From Gemmatimonadota bacterium (GTDB lineage: Bacteria > Gemmatimonadota > Gemmatimonadetes > Longimicrobiales > Gaopeijiaceae), in NCBI GenBank assembly GCA_026706635.1, contig JAPOYJ010000062.1, positions 1-64,000 of the forward strand: a stretch of 64,000 nucleotides of DNA, read 5' to 3'. The notes below the pieces were generated by a model, which had not been told where the DNA came from, did not search any database, and saw only the letters and a program-made list of their open reading frames with translations. Of the stretch, positions 17,519 through 25,164 are shown piece by piece (the first letter of the stretch is position 1; each line of letters opens with the position of its first letter). The position numbers and the translations under genes are program-made.

Positions 17519-17757
17519 GCAGTCCGCCGCGGGTACCGGCACCGTAAGCCACGGGTTGTCCACGGGCTGCCGCAGTCCGTGGGCAGACTCGCGCGAGCAC
17601 CGGGAGGGGCGAAGCGCCAGCGGTCCACGGGTACGGGCGCTGTAAACCACGGATTACAAATTGTAAAGAGTAAATTACAACACTGCACAGGCTAGCGAAG
17701 CGGTCCAGCGGGGATGCAGCGCTGCTCCGCCGCGGGAGCTTGTCCACGCGCTGCTAG
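17517..17757. repeat. Compound CTAG-bounded inverted-repeat elements between ssb and the sigma gene
   Basis: Element ends occur in quick succession. A CAGTCCGCCGCGGG end directly follows the ssb stop. A facing end TTGTCCACGGGCTG (about 17557-17570) is followed by CAGTCCGTGGGCAG (about 17573), then by inner sequence matching other copies (GCGAGCACCGGGAGGGGCG; GCGAAGCGGTCCAGCG). It closes with TTGTCCACGCGCTG and CTAG (17754-17757). That last CTAG forms the TAG stop of the sigma gene. An AT-rich TGTAAA/TTACA island lies at 17641-17681 inside it. Confidence 0.7.
17654..17666. promoter_or_regulatory. 13-bp palindrome TTACAA-A-TTGTAA inside the element
   Basis: A perfect dyad in an AT-rich island of the repeat element between ssb and the sigma gene, flanked by further TGTAAA and TTACA half sites. 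It has the same size and half-site layout as the sites at 23854, 36850 and 53153. Function not known; it may be a binding site for a regulator or for the protein that mobilised the element. Confidence 0.4.
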
Positions 17758-18614
17758 TTCGTCCTCCAGAAACCGGAGAGAGATTCACCCTGGGGGCTGT
17801 CGCGCAGCTTCTCGAAGGCGCGGTTGCGGATCTGGCGGATGCGCTCCCGGGTGACGCCGAGCAGCGAGCCGATCTCCTCCAGGGTGCGCTCCTCGCCGTC
17901 GTCGAGGCCGTAGTAGAGGTAGAGGATCTTGCGTTCGCGCTCGGTCAGGTAGCTGTCGAACATCGTCTCGAGGTAGCTGCGGCGCGCAACGGCCTCCACG
18001 TCGTCCTCGATCTCGGCGGCGTCGGCCCCGGCGAAGCGCTCGCCGAAGTTGGCGCTGTCGCGGTCCCCGCGGTCCATCGGAGCGTCCAGGCTGAGCTCGG
18101 CAGCGGCCACGCGCCGGAGAGCCCGCACCGTCTCGATCGGCTCGTCCATCGTGCGGGCGAGCTCCTGGTCGGTGGGGGTCCTGCCCAGCTGCTGCGTGAG
18201 CACGGTGCTTGTCCGAGCGAGGCGCGCCAGGTTCGAGTTCTGATTTAGCGGAATCCTGACCGACCGGGTCTGCTCGGCGAGCGCCTGCAGGACGGTCTGG
18301 CGGATCCACCACACCGCGTAGGAAATGAACTTGACCCCCTTTTCGGGGTCGAACTTCTTGACCGCCTTAAGAAGCCCCTCGTTGCCGATGCAGACGAGCT
18401 CGGCCAGGCCGAGACCCCGACCCTGGTACTTCTTCACATAGGAGATCACAAAGCGAAGGTTGGCGGTCACCAGCCGCTCGGCCGCCTCCTTGTCGCCCGT
18501 TCGGGCTCGCCTCGCGAGTGCCCTCTCCTCCTCCGGATTGGCTATGAGTGGGTAGCGCTCCACATCTTGGAGATACTGATCGAACGAATCCAGGCCTCGC
18601 GAAGCTCCGAACAA
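17754..18614 (-). CDS. Sigma-70 family RNA polymerase sigma factor (RpoD/SigA-like, short)
   Basis: 286 aa from a TTG start (18614) six bases after AGGAGG. It contains region 1.2 (SFDQYLQDVERYPLIANPEEERALARRARTGD), region 2 with the core-binding and -10 recognition helices (ANLRFVISYVKKYQGRGLGLAELVCIGNEGLLKAVKKFDPEKGVKFISYAVWWIRQTVLQAL), region 3 and a region 4 helix-turn-helix (RTLEEIGSLLGVTRERIRQIRNRAFEKLR). There is no region 1.1, as in Bacteroidota-type primary sigma factors and group 2 factors, so it could be either the housekeeping factor or a paralogue. The TAG stop lies in the end of a repeat element. A TTGACT-17-TACCGT promoter lies about 120 bases upstream. Confidence 0.93.
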   Translation of the reverse strand: MFGASRGLDSFDQYLQDVERYPLIANPEEERALARRARTGDKEAAERLVTANLRFVISYVKKYQGRGLGLAELVCIGNEGLLKAVKKFDPEKGVKFISYAVWWIRQTVLQALAEQTRSVRIPLNQNSNLARLARTSTVLTQQLGRTPTDQELARTMDEPIETVRALRRVAAAELSLDAPMDRGDRDSANFGERFAGADAAEIEDDVEAVARRSYLETMFDSYLTERERKILYLYYGLDDGEERTLEEIGSLLGVTRERIRQIRNRAFEKLRDSPQGESLSGFWRTN

Positions 18615-18737
18615 TGCCGTCCTCCTGAAAGGGCTCTCGTGCAGCTGCTCTTCCCCAAACCTAGTCCCCAAGCGGGCCTCCGACCGGCCAGCTCCAGACC
18701 GTGCGCCGGGCGCCGAGACATCGGCAAGGGGGTACGC

Positions 18738-18766
18738 ACGGTACGAACTTCCGCACGCCAAGTCAA
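18738..18766 (-). promoter_or_regulatory. Sigma-70-type promoter for the sigma factor gene
   Basis: On the minus strand TTGACT (18761-18766) and TACCGT (18738-18743) are 17 bases apart, close to the consensus. Transcription would start near 18731, leaving a leader of about 117 bases before the TTG start codon. Confidence 0.5.
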
Positions 18767-18779
18767 ATGTTTGCGCGAG

Positions 18780-18918
18780 AGAGGCGACGGCCGCCGGCCC
18801 TTCGTCGCGCCCTGCCAGCGGGAGGCTTCGCCGGTCGCGGTGCTCGTCCGGGCCTGTCCACGACCTCCGGCGCTTCGCCGCCCTCGGTGGTCGCGGAAGT
18901 TACACCACGGACTGCTAG
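18780..18918. repeat. Partial CTAG-bounded element at the end of the Omp85 gene
   Basis: The inner sequence (CCCTTCGTCGCGCCCTGCCAG, then GGTCGCGGTGCTCGTC) matches the right half of the copy at 36.9 kb. The terminal CCACGGACTG followed by CTAG (18915-18918) is a standard right end. The CTAG provides the TAG stop of the Omp85-like gene. No left end is visible. Confidence 0.6.
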
Positions 18919-20762
18919 CGCCCCAGAAGGGCGCCGAAGGGACTGGGGGTGCGACCCCGGCGGGCCCGCCGATCACCGATTCGGTCGAGCAGGCTGATCG
19001 CGTCGACACCCACCCGAAACTGGAGCTTCCCGAGCCCGCCGTCCTCGATCGGCGCCGCGAAGTCCAGGCGCATCGCGCGTCTGGCGCCGGCTGGCGCTCC
19101 GATCCGGAGGCCCGCACCAGCCGCGAGCTTCAGCCCCGTGTCCACTCCGAAGGGCGTCCCGTCCCCCAACCCCGCACCCGCATCGACGAAGAAGGCCAGC
19201 CCCAGATCCACCTGCTCCCGAAATGGGCCATCCAGGAGCACCCGGTCCTCCAGGTGCGCCACCACCCGACGGGCCACCGGAAGCGCGTCGCGGTCGTAGC
19301 CACGAAGGGCGTGGGGGCCGCCCATGTTCACCTGGAATGGCAGCGAGCTCCGCCAGGCGCCAACGCCCGTCAGAGCCAGGAGGAGCGTGTGCCGGGGAGC
19401 AGCTCCGGGTCGCCAGTAGAGGTGGGTCCCAGTCTCGGCGAGCAGGTCGCGCACGGCACCCGAGCCCGCGCTTCCCAGGACCGGCAGCGCCGCCCCCACC
19501 TCGAGCGTCGAGTTGACCACCCAGCGCCCCCCGGCGGCACCGAGGAAGAGCGAGAGTGTGCCCCGCACCTCGTGGAACCTGCCCTCCGAGGAGAGCCACC
19601 TCCCGCCGCCCACCGTGGTGCCGACCGTCGCCAGAAGCTGTGCGCCGACACGGACCTCCTGGTCGTTTCGAAGAGCATCCAGCCCCGCCACGGTCACATG
19701 CCTGACGCTGCGCCTCGCGGCGAGCACGTTCAGGCGGAGCGCCCTCCTACCGAGCACGTGCGGCTCGACCGCCTCCGCCGTAGCCGCATCCGCGCGCTTC
19801 GGGTTGTCGAAGTCGGAGTCCACCACAACCATGACGCTGTCTGGGTAGCCGTCGAAGGTCACCTCCTCCCAGGAGACCCCCGCACCTAGCACCGACAGCC
19901 TGCCGGGAGCGCCGAACCGCCTGGAGATGGCGGCGATCGCCGTGCGGGACTGAATCGGCAGGTTAACATGGCCGAAGTCCGTCCCCTCGGGCGCACTGTA
20001 CCGGAATTGGTCTTCCCGCATCGAGTACGATTCGGTCAGCGCCCAGGAACCGACCTCGCCCACATACGGATAGGTCAGCGACTGGTAGATGAAGCCGCCC
20101 GTACGGGTCCTGCCGACGCCTGCCCGCGCGTCGAGCCGTGTGCCAGGCAGCTGCAGGGCGCTCAGCCGGATCCCCAGGTCGCGGCGCTCGTCCTGCTCGG
20201 TCGCGTAGGCGCCGAGGAGGACGCCCACGCCCAGGAAGTTCTCCTCGTCGAAGGAGGCCTGCGTGATTCGCAGGCCCTCGTCGTACTCCCATCGCACATC
20301 CAGCTTGAGCGACCACCGATCACGGGTCTCGGCAACCAGGTGCACCTCCTCGTCGCCCACATGCACGGGGTAGACGTGCGCGTCCGCCATGATGGGAAGC
20401 TCCCGGAGGAGGCGCTGCGACTCCGCCGCGAGGAGCGGGTCGAAGCAGTGGCCCTCGTCCAGCAGCAGCTCGCGGCGGATAAAGCCTTCGCGCGTGCGGT
20501 GATGCAGTAGATTGGCGGTCGAACGCGCCCAGTCCCCCGCACGGGCCACCAACCCTCGGGAGCCCACCGAGTCGATCGCTGGGTAGTAGACGGGGTGGTT
20601 GTCGACGAAGACCCGCGCGACGACAGGCCCATCGCAGCTCCCATCCTCCGCGGCGCCGACGGGAGTGGATTCCTGCGCCGACGCGCCCGAATGGACGGCG
20701 GCGCCCAGGCCGACCAGGACGGTCGCCAGGTGGCGCGGGGAGGCGGCGAGATTCGTCGTCAC
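18915..20762 (-). CDS. Omp85/BamA-superfamily outer-membrane protein
   Basis: 615 aa with a signal peptide ending GASAQ. A periplasmic part (about 45-170) resembles one or two POTRA-like modules (VVARVFVDNHPVYYPAIDS, FIRRELLLDEGHCFDPLLAAESQRLLREL). The rest is a beta-barrel with alternating strands, and MGGPHALRGYDRDALP near residue 485 carries the LRGY motif of the Omp85 L6 loop. It ends VDAISLLDRIGDRRARRGRTPSPFGALLGR rather than with an aromatic residue. It is shorter than BamA and probably a surface-antigen or TamA-like member; the cargo is unknown. It is transcribed divergently from pckA. Confidence 0.82.
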   Translation of the reverse strand: MTTNLAASPRHLATVLVGLGAAVHSGASAQESTPVGAAEDGSCDGPVVARVFVDNHPVYYPAIDSVGSRGLVARAGDWARSTANLLHHRTREGFIRRELLLDEGHCFDPLLAAESQRLLRELPIMADAHVYPVHVGDEEVHLVAETRDRWSLKLDVRWEYDEGLRITQASFDEENFLGVGVLLGAYATEQDERRDLGIRLSALQLPGTRLDARAGVGRTRTGGFIYQSLTYPYVGEVGSWALTESYSMREDQFRYSAPEGTDFGHVNLPIQSRTAIAAISRRFGAPGRLSVLGAGVSWEEVTFDGYPDSVMVVVDSDFDNPKRADAATAEAVEPHVLGRRALRLNVLAARRSVRHVTVAGLDALRNDQEVRVGAQLLATVGTTVGGGRWLSSEGRFHEVRGTLSLFLGAAGGRWVVNSTLEVGAALPVLGSAGSGAVRDLLAETGTHLYWRPGAAPRHTLLLALTGVGAWRSSLPFQVNMGGPHALRGYDRDALPVARRVVAHLEDRVLLDGPFREQVDLGLAFFVDAGAGLGDGTPFGVDTGLKLAAGAGLRIGAPAGARRAMRLDFAAPIEDGGLGKLQFRVGVDAISLLDRIGDRRARRGRTPSPFGALLGR

Positions 20763-20888
20763 GGATATGGTGGTGGATCGCTGTTACTGTTGACGGAGTG
20801 CCGACAATACGAAATTTAGGCGGTCGGCAGGGCCGCGCGGGTGGCCCACAGGGGATCCGACCCGCATCAGCATCGATGGAGTTGCAGG

Positions 20889-22457
20889 GTGGAGCTAACG
20901 GAACATGGACTGACCCCCAGGGGGACGGTGCACCGCAATCTCTCGGCGGCGGCGCTCTACGAGGAGACGCTGCGGCTGGGCACGGGCAGGCTCGCGGCCG
21001 GAGGCGGCCTCGTCACCGTCACCGCGCCCCACACCGGGCGCTCGCCCAACGACCGCTTCGTGGTGCGCGAGCCGTCGAGCAGCGGGAGGATCGACTGGGG
21101 AGCGGTCAACGTCCCGATCTCCGAGGAGTCCTACGCGCTCCTGAATGACGATGTCCGCAGGTGGCTGAGCGGCCGCGACCTCTATGTGCGCGACGCCCGC
21201 GCCGGGGCCGATCCGCGCTATGGGATCGGCGTCCGGGTCGTCTCGGAGAGTCCGTGGCATGACCTCTTCGCCCAGAACATGTTCCTGCGCCTGGCACCGG
21301 GCGACGAGGACGGCTTCGCGCCCGACTTCGTGGTCCTCCACGCGCCTTCGCTGCAGGCGGACCCCGAACGGCACGGCACCAACTCGGGCGCCTTCATCGT
21401 GGTGCACTTCGGCGAGCGGGTCGTGCTGGTCGGCGGAACCCAGTACGCGGGCGAGATCAAGAAGTCGATCTTCGCGTCGCTCAACTTCCTCCTTCCGGCC
21501 CAGGGCGTGCTCCCGATGCACTGCTCCGCCAACATCGGCGAGCGAGGCGACACGGCGCTCTTCTTCGGGCTCTCCGGCACCGGCAAGACGACGCTCTCGA
21601 CCGATCCGGCGAGGCGCCTGATCGGCGACGACGAGCACGGCTGGAGCGACCAGGGCGTCTTCAACTTCGAGGGGGGCTGCTACGCCAAGACGATCCGCCT
21701 CTCGCCAGGAGGGGAGCCGGAGATTTATCGCGCCACCGGCATCTTTGGCACGATTCTCGAGAACGTGATCATAGACGAACGCACCCGCGAGATCGACTAC
21801 GACTCGGCCGAGATCACCGAGAACACGCGGGCCTCCTACCCGCTCCACTACATCGAGAACTCGGTGCGGTCCGGGACCGGGGGACACCCCGAGAACGTCG
21901 TGTTCCTCACTGCGGACGCCTTCGGGGTGCTGCCGCCGATCGCCCGCCTGACCCCCGAGCAGGCGATGTACCACTTCCTCTCCGGGTACACCGCCAAGGT
22001 CGCGGGGACGGAACGCGGCGTGACCGAGCCGCGGGCCGCCTTCAGCGCCTGCTTCGGGGCACCCTTCCTGCCGCAGCACCCCTCGGTCTACGCGAATCTG
22101 CTGGGCGAGAAGCTGCGCGAGCACGGCACCAAGGTCTGGCTAGTCAACACCGGGTGGAGTGGCGGTCGCTACGGAGTGGGGTCCCGCATGGATCTGGCCC
22201 ACACCCGCGCGATGGTGGACGCCGCCCTTGGTGGCGAGCTGGACGAGGCCCCGGTCGCGGTCGATCCGGTCTTCGGTCTGCGTGTCCCGGAGCGCGTCCG
22301 GGGCGTGCCGGAGGACGTTCTCTGGCCGCGGGCGACGTGGGCCGATGCGGGCGCCTACGATGCCGCCGCGGCCGAGCTCGCGGATATGTTCAGGGGCAAC
22401 TTCCGTGCCTTCGAGGGTCAGGTTGAGGGTGGCGTCAGGGAGGCCGGCCCGGGGTAG
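20889..22457 (+). CDS. pckA: Phosphoenolpyruvate carboxykinase (ATP)
   Basis: 522 aa from GTG 20889 (starting VELTEHGLTPRGTVHRNLS); the open frame begins at 20841 but the extra residues are not family-like. The enzyme converts oxaloacetate and ATP to PEP, CO2 and ADP at the entry to gluconeogenesis. Diagnostic features are the substrate loop TVTAPHTGRSPNDRFVV, the metal/ATP site FGLSGTGKTTLSTDP (kinase-1a, about residue 227), DDEHGW, FNFEGGCYAKTI, GRYGVGSRM and the C-terminal YDAAAAELADMFRGNF. Length is close to the 530-540 aa norm. It stands alone between a divergent outer-membrane gene and a hairpin. Confidence 0.95.
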   Translation: MELTEHGLTPRGTVHRNLSAAALYEETLRLGTGRLAAGGGLVTVTAPHTGRSPNDRFVVREPSSSGRIDWGAVNVPISEESYALLNDDVRRWLSGRDLYVRDARAGADPRYGIGVRVVSESPWHDLFAQNMFLRLAPGDEDGFAPDFVVLHAPSLQADPERHGTNSGAFIVVHFGERVVLVGGTQYAGEIKKSIFASLNFLLPAQGVLPMHCSANIGERGDTALFFGLSGTGKTTLSTDPARRLIGDDEHGWSDQGVFNFEGGCYAKTIRLSPGGEPEIYRATGIFGTILENVIIDERTREIDYDSAEITENTRASYPLHYIENSVRSGTGGHPENVVFLTADAFGVLPPIARLTPEQAMYHFLSGYTAKVAGTERGVTEPRAAFSACFGAPFLPQHPSVYANLLGEKLREHGTKVWLVNTGWSGGRYGVGSRMDLAHTRAMVDAALGGELDEAPVAVDPVFGLRVPERVRGVPEDVLWPRATWADAGAYDAAAAELADMFRGNFRAFEGQVEGGVREAGPG

Positions 22458-22465
22458 GAGCGGCG

Positions 22466-22484
22466 GCGAAGATGGGGTCTTCGC
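22466..22484 (+). terminator. Hairpin after pckA
   Basis: GCGAAGA-TGGGG-TCTTCGC is a perfect 7-bp stem with a 5-base loop, 9 bases beyond the pckA stop. There is no clear T run, so it is a weak intrinsic terminator at best. Confidence 0.4.
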
Positions 22485-22550
22485 TCGCTATTCGAGGTTT
22501 CGTCTGGTATTCGTGAAGATCCGTCAATCACCAGTGGATTTTCCCGAATG

Positions 22551-22579
22551 TTGACCGAGGCAGCCCAGCTCCGTACAGT
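22551..22579 (+). promoter_or_regulatory. Promoter giving a nearly leaderless mRNA for the DUF4143 ATPase
   Basis: TTGACC (22551-22556) and TACAGT (22574-22579) are 17 bases apart. A start point about 7 bases further on falls at the ATG (22589), so the message would have almost no leader; no Shine-Dalgarno sequence is seen. Confidence 0.45.
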
Positions 22580-22588
22580 TCAGGGGTC

Positions 22589-23764
22589 ATGTTCGTCGAG
22601 CGACCCGGGTCCACCCGAGAAGTGCATACCGCCCTGCGCGTACACCCCTGCGCGGCGCTTACCGGGCCTCGGCAGTGCGGCAAGACCACGTTGGCCCGCC
22701 GCATAGCAGCAGACGAGCCCAGCACATATTTCGATCTGGAGTCGGCAGTGGACCGGCGTCGGCTTGATGCGCCGGAGCAGACTCTGGGGGGTCTCGCTGG
22801 CCTGGTAGTGATTGACGAGGTGCAGCGTATGCCCGCGCTGTTCGAGACGCTGCGGGTACTGGTGGACCGCCCCTGGTCCGCTGCCCGCTTCCTGCTGCTC
22901 GGCAGCGCATCGCCCGCTCTGGTGAGGGGCGTCTCGGAATCGCTGGCCGGTCGCGTTGGCCTCGTCGATCTAGGCGGGTTTACGCTGGACGAGATCGGCG
23001 GCGAGTCATGGCGGGAGCTCTGGCTGCGCGGCGGCTTCCCTCGGTCCTTTCTCGCCGTTGCGACGGAGGACTCGGCACTCTGGCGCCGGGACTTCGTTCG
23101 CACCTTCCTCGAGCGCGACATCCCGCAGCTCGGCATCACGATTCCCGCCGAGCGGCTGCGACAGTTCTGGACGATGATCGCCCACTACCATGGCCAGAAG
23201 TGGAACGGCGCCGAGTTTGCCCGCTCCCTTGGCACCGGCGAGGGGACGGCCCGACGCTACCTGGACCTGCTTGCGGGGGCGTTCATGGTCCGGGTCCTGC
23301 CGCCGTGGTTCGAGAACCTAAAGAAGCGGCAGGTGAAGGCTCCCAAGGTATACGTCAGGGACACGGGGCTGCTGCACTCGCTCCTGGGGCTTTCCAGCTC
23401 CGACGATCTGGCTGGTCACCCCAAGCGCGGTCCGTCCTTCGAGGGATTCGTCATCGAGCAGCTTCTCGCGTCTTCGGGAATCCGGGACGCGTACTACTGG
23501 GCGACGCACGGCGGTGCCGAGCTGGATCTGCTGCTGCTGCACGCCGGCCGACGCTACGGTGTCGAGTGCAAGTACGCCGACGCGCCCGGCACCACTCGCT
23601 CCATGCGCGTCGCCCTAGCCGACCTCCGGCTGGACCACCTCTGGATAGTCTACCCCGGCGACCGCCCCTACGACCTGGAAGAGCGCATCTCGGTCGTTCC
23701 GGTGCGCGAGATCGGGGCGTTGGCGGCCAGGCTGACCATGTCAGAGCGCCACGACCATACTTAG
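22589..23764 (+). CDS. AAA-type ATPase with DUF4143 domain
   Basis: 391 aa. Walker A GPRQCGKTTLARR (about 27-39), Walker B LVVIDEVQRMP and sensor segment LLLGSASPALV identify the AAA_14 ATPase domain. A winged-helix-like middle (YHGQKWNGAEFARSLGTGEGTARRYLDLLAGAFMVRVLPPW) and a C-terminal DUF4143 domain resembling a PD-(D/E)XK nuclease fold (GGAELDLLLL...YGVECKYAD) follow. Such genes are common accessory loci with no settled biochemical role; links to DNA handling or mobile elements are suspected. It stands alone, and its TTAG stop merges with the end of a repeat element (CTGGTCCGTGGACAG). Confidence 0.88.
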   Translation: MFVERPGSTREVHTALRVHPCAALTGPRQCGKTTLARRIAADEPSTYFDLESAVDRRRLDAPEQTLGGLAGLVVIDEVQRMPALFETLRVLVDRPWSAARFLLLGSASPALVRGVSESLAGRVGLVDLGGFTLDEIGGESWRELWLRGGFPRSFLAVATEDSALWRRDFVRTFLERDIPQLGITIPAERLRQFWTMIAHYHGQKWNGAEFARSLGTGEGTARRYLDLLAGAFMVRVLPPWFENLKKRQVKAPKVYVRDTGLLHSLLGLSSSDDLAGHPKRGPSFEGFVIEQLLASSGIRDAYYWATHGGAELDLLLLHAGRRYGVECKYADAPGTTRSMRVALADLRLDHLWIVYPGDRPYDLEERISVVPVREIGALAARLTMSERHDHT

Positions 23765-23881
23765 CTGGTCCGTGGACAGATTTCCCAGAGCAGGAGTGGT
23801 GCCGTATCCCCGCTGGACCACTTCGCTCGCAAGTCCTTGCTGTAAAGTATGGTTTACAATATGTAATCCACGATTTACAAT
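23761..23881. repeat. One-ended copy of the CTAG-bounded element with AT island
   Basis: TTAG then CTGGTCCGTGGACAGATTTC starts exactly at the stop of the DUF4143 gene. The following GTATCCCCGCTGGACCACTTCGCT resembles the left inner part of the 36.8 kb copy. It runs into an AT-rich island (23841-23881) with TGTAAAG, TTTACAATATGTAAT and ATTTACAATG, including the dyad TTACAATATGTAA at 23854-23866. No right end is recognised. Confidence 0.55.
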
Positions 23882-23940
23882 GCCAGCACCGGCGAGGTGG
23901 GAACCTCAACGGTGGCAGGGCAGGCACCCACCGGGCACGA

Positions 23941-25035
23941 TCACCGGACCGCGATGTGCGCCACATAGATCACGCGGTTGCGCTCGAAAGCGATTTCGGT
24001 CCCACCCGGGGACCACGCGGGGTCCCAGGCCCCGTAGATGTAACCGTCCGTCAGTCGCTCCACATCGCCTCCGTCCGCATTCATCACGTATATCTCCCTC
24101 CATTTGCCGTTGGTGTCGCGGTCGGACGCGAAAGCGATCCTGGCCCCGTCCGGGGACCACGCGGGCCACCAATCGGCGCTGTTGTTCGTCAGCCGCTCCA
24201 CGTCGCTCCCGTCCGCATTCATCACGTAGATCGCCGTGTTGCCGTCGCGGTCGGACTGGAAGGCAATCCTGGCCCCGTCGGGGGACCACGCGGCGAACCA
24301 ATCGATGCCACTGTCGTCCGTCAGTCGCTCCACGTCGCTCCCGTCCGCATTCATCACGTAGATGTCCGCGTTGCCGTCGCGGGTGGACGTGAAAGCGATC
24401 CTGGCCCCGTCCGGAGACCATGTGGGCCACCCATCGTCGGCACCGTCGTTCGTCAGCCGCTCCACGTCGCTCCCGTCCGCGTCGGACACGTAGATATCGA
24501 TGCGGCCATCGCCAAAGGAATTGAAGGCGATCCGGGCCCCGTCCGGGGACCAAGCGGGCGCGTGCCCACCGCCAAAACCGACCCCCGGCAGTTGCCTGAG
24601 GCCCGGAGCCACCGTCACTGTGAATGCCTGGTCGGCCGCGAGTCCCTCGGGATCATGGGCCGTCACCGTCACCACGGCCTCTCCCCAGGCCAGCGCCGTC
24701 ACGGTCAGCACGCTGCCCGCCACCGCCACCTCGGCCGCCGCAGCCGCCGGAGTCTCGGCCTCGTACAGCAGCGCGTCCCCGTCCGGGTCCTCGAAGTGGC
24801 CCGCGAGATCCACCGTAAGCGAGTCCCCGACGAACACCTCGGCGCCGGAGAGGTCGTCCGTCACGACGGGCGCGCGGTTTGCCAAAGGGCTCTCCCCGCA
24901 GGCGGCGGCCACGAGCCCCGCGAAGGCGGCGGCCACGGTGAAGCGTACGCCAGCCCCTCGACGACGAGCGGCGGAGCGGCGCGCGGCGGCGATGTGGCCG
25001 TGAGCACGAGCGGCGAGGATTCGCAGGTTCTGCAT
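23941..25035 (-). CDS. Lipoprotein with Ig-like module and TolB/PD40-type beta-propeller
   Basis: 364 aa from ATG 25035, preceded by AAAGGAA. A Tat- or Sec-like basic n-region and GLVAAACGE give a lipobox. Residues about 50-135 are one Ig/cadherin-like module very similar to those of the 10.8-13.9 kb lipoprotein ([35 protein letters not shown]). The rest is five propeller blades with the pattern [34 protein letters not shown], highly alike in DNA as well. The propeller is shorter than the usual six blades, so it may pair with another protein. Likely periplasmic binding role; ligand unknown. Confidence 0.85.
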   Translation of the reverse strand: [364 protein letters not shown]

Positions 25036-25164
25036 CGTCGGGTTCCTTTCGCTGGCGCAAGCGGGGGCTCCCCATACGGCGGGCCAGACTCGTCTTCGGT
25101 CAACATTGTAACGCCGTGCGGCATCCCCCTCAACGCGACGACCCGGCCGCCACACACCCCCCCC

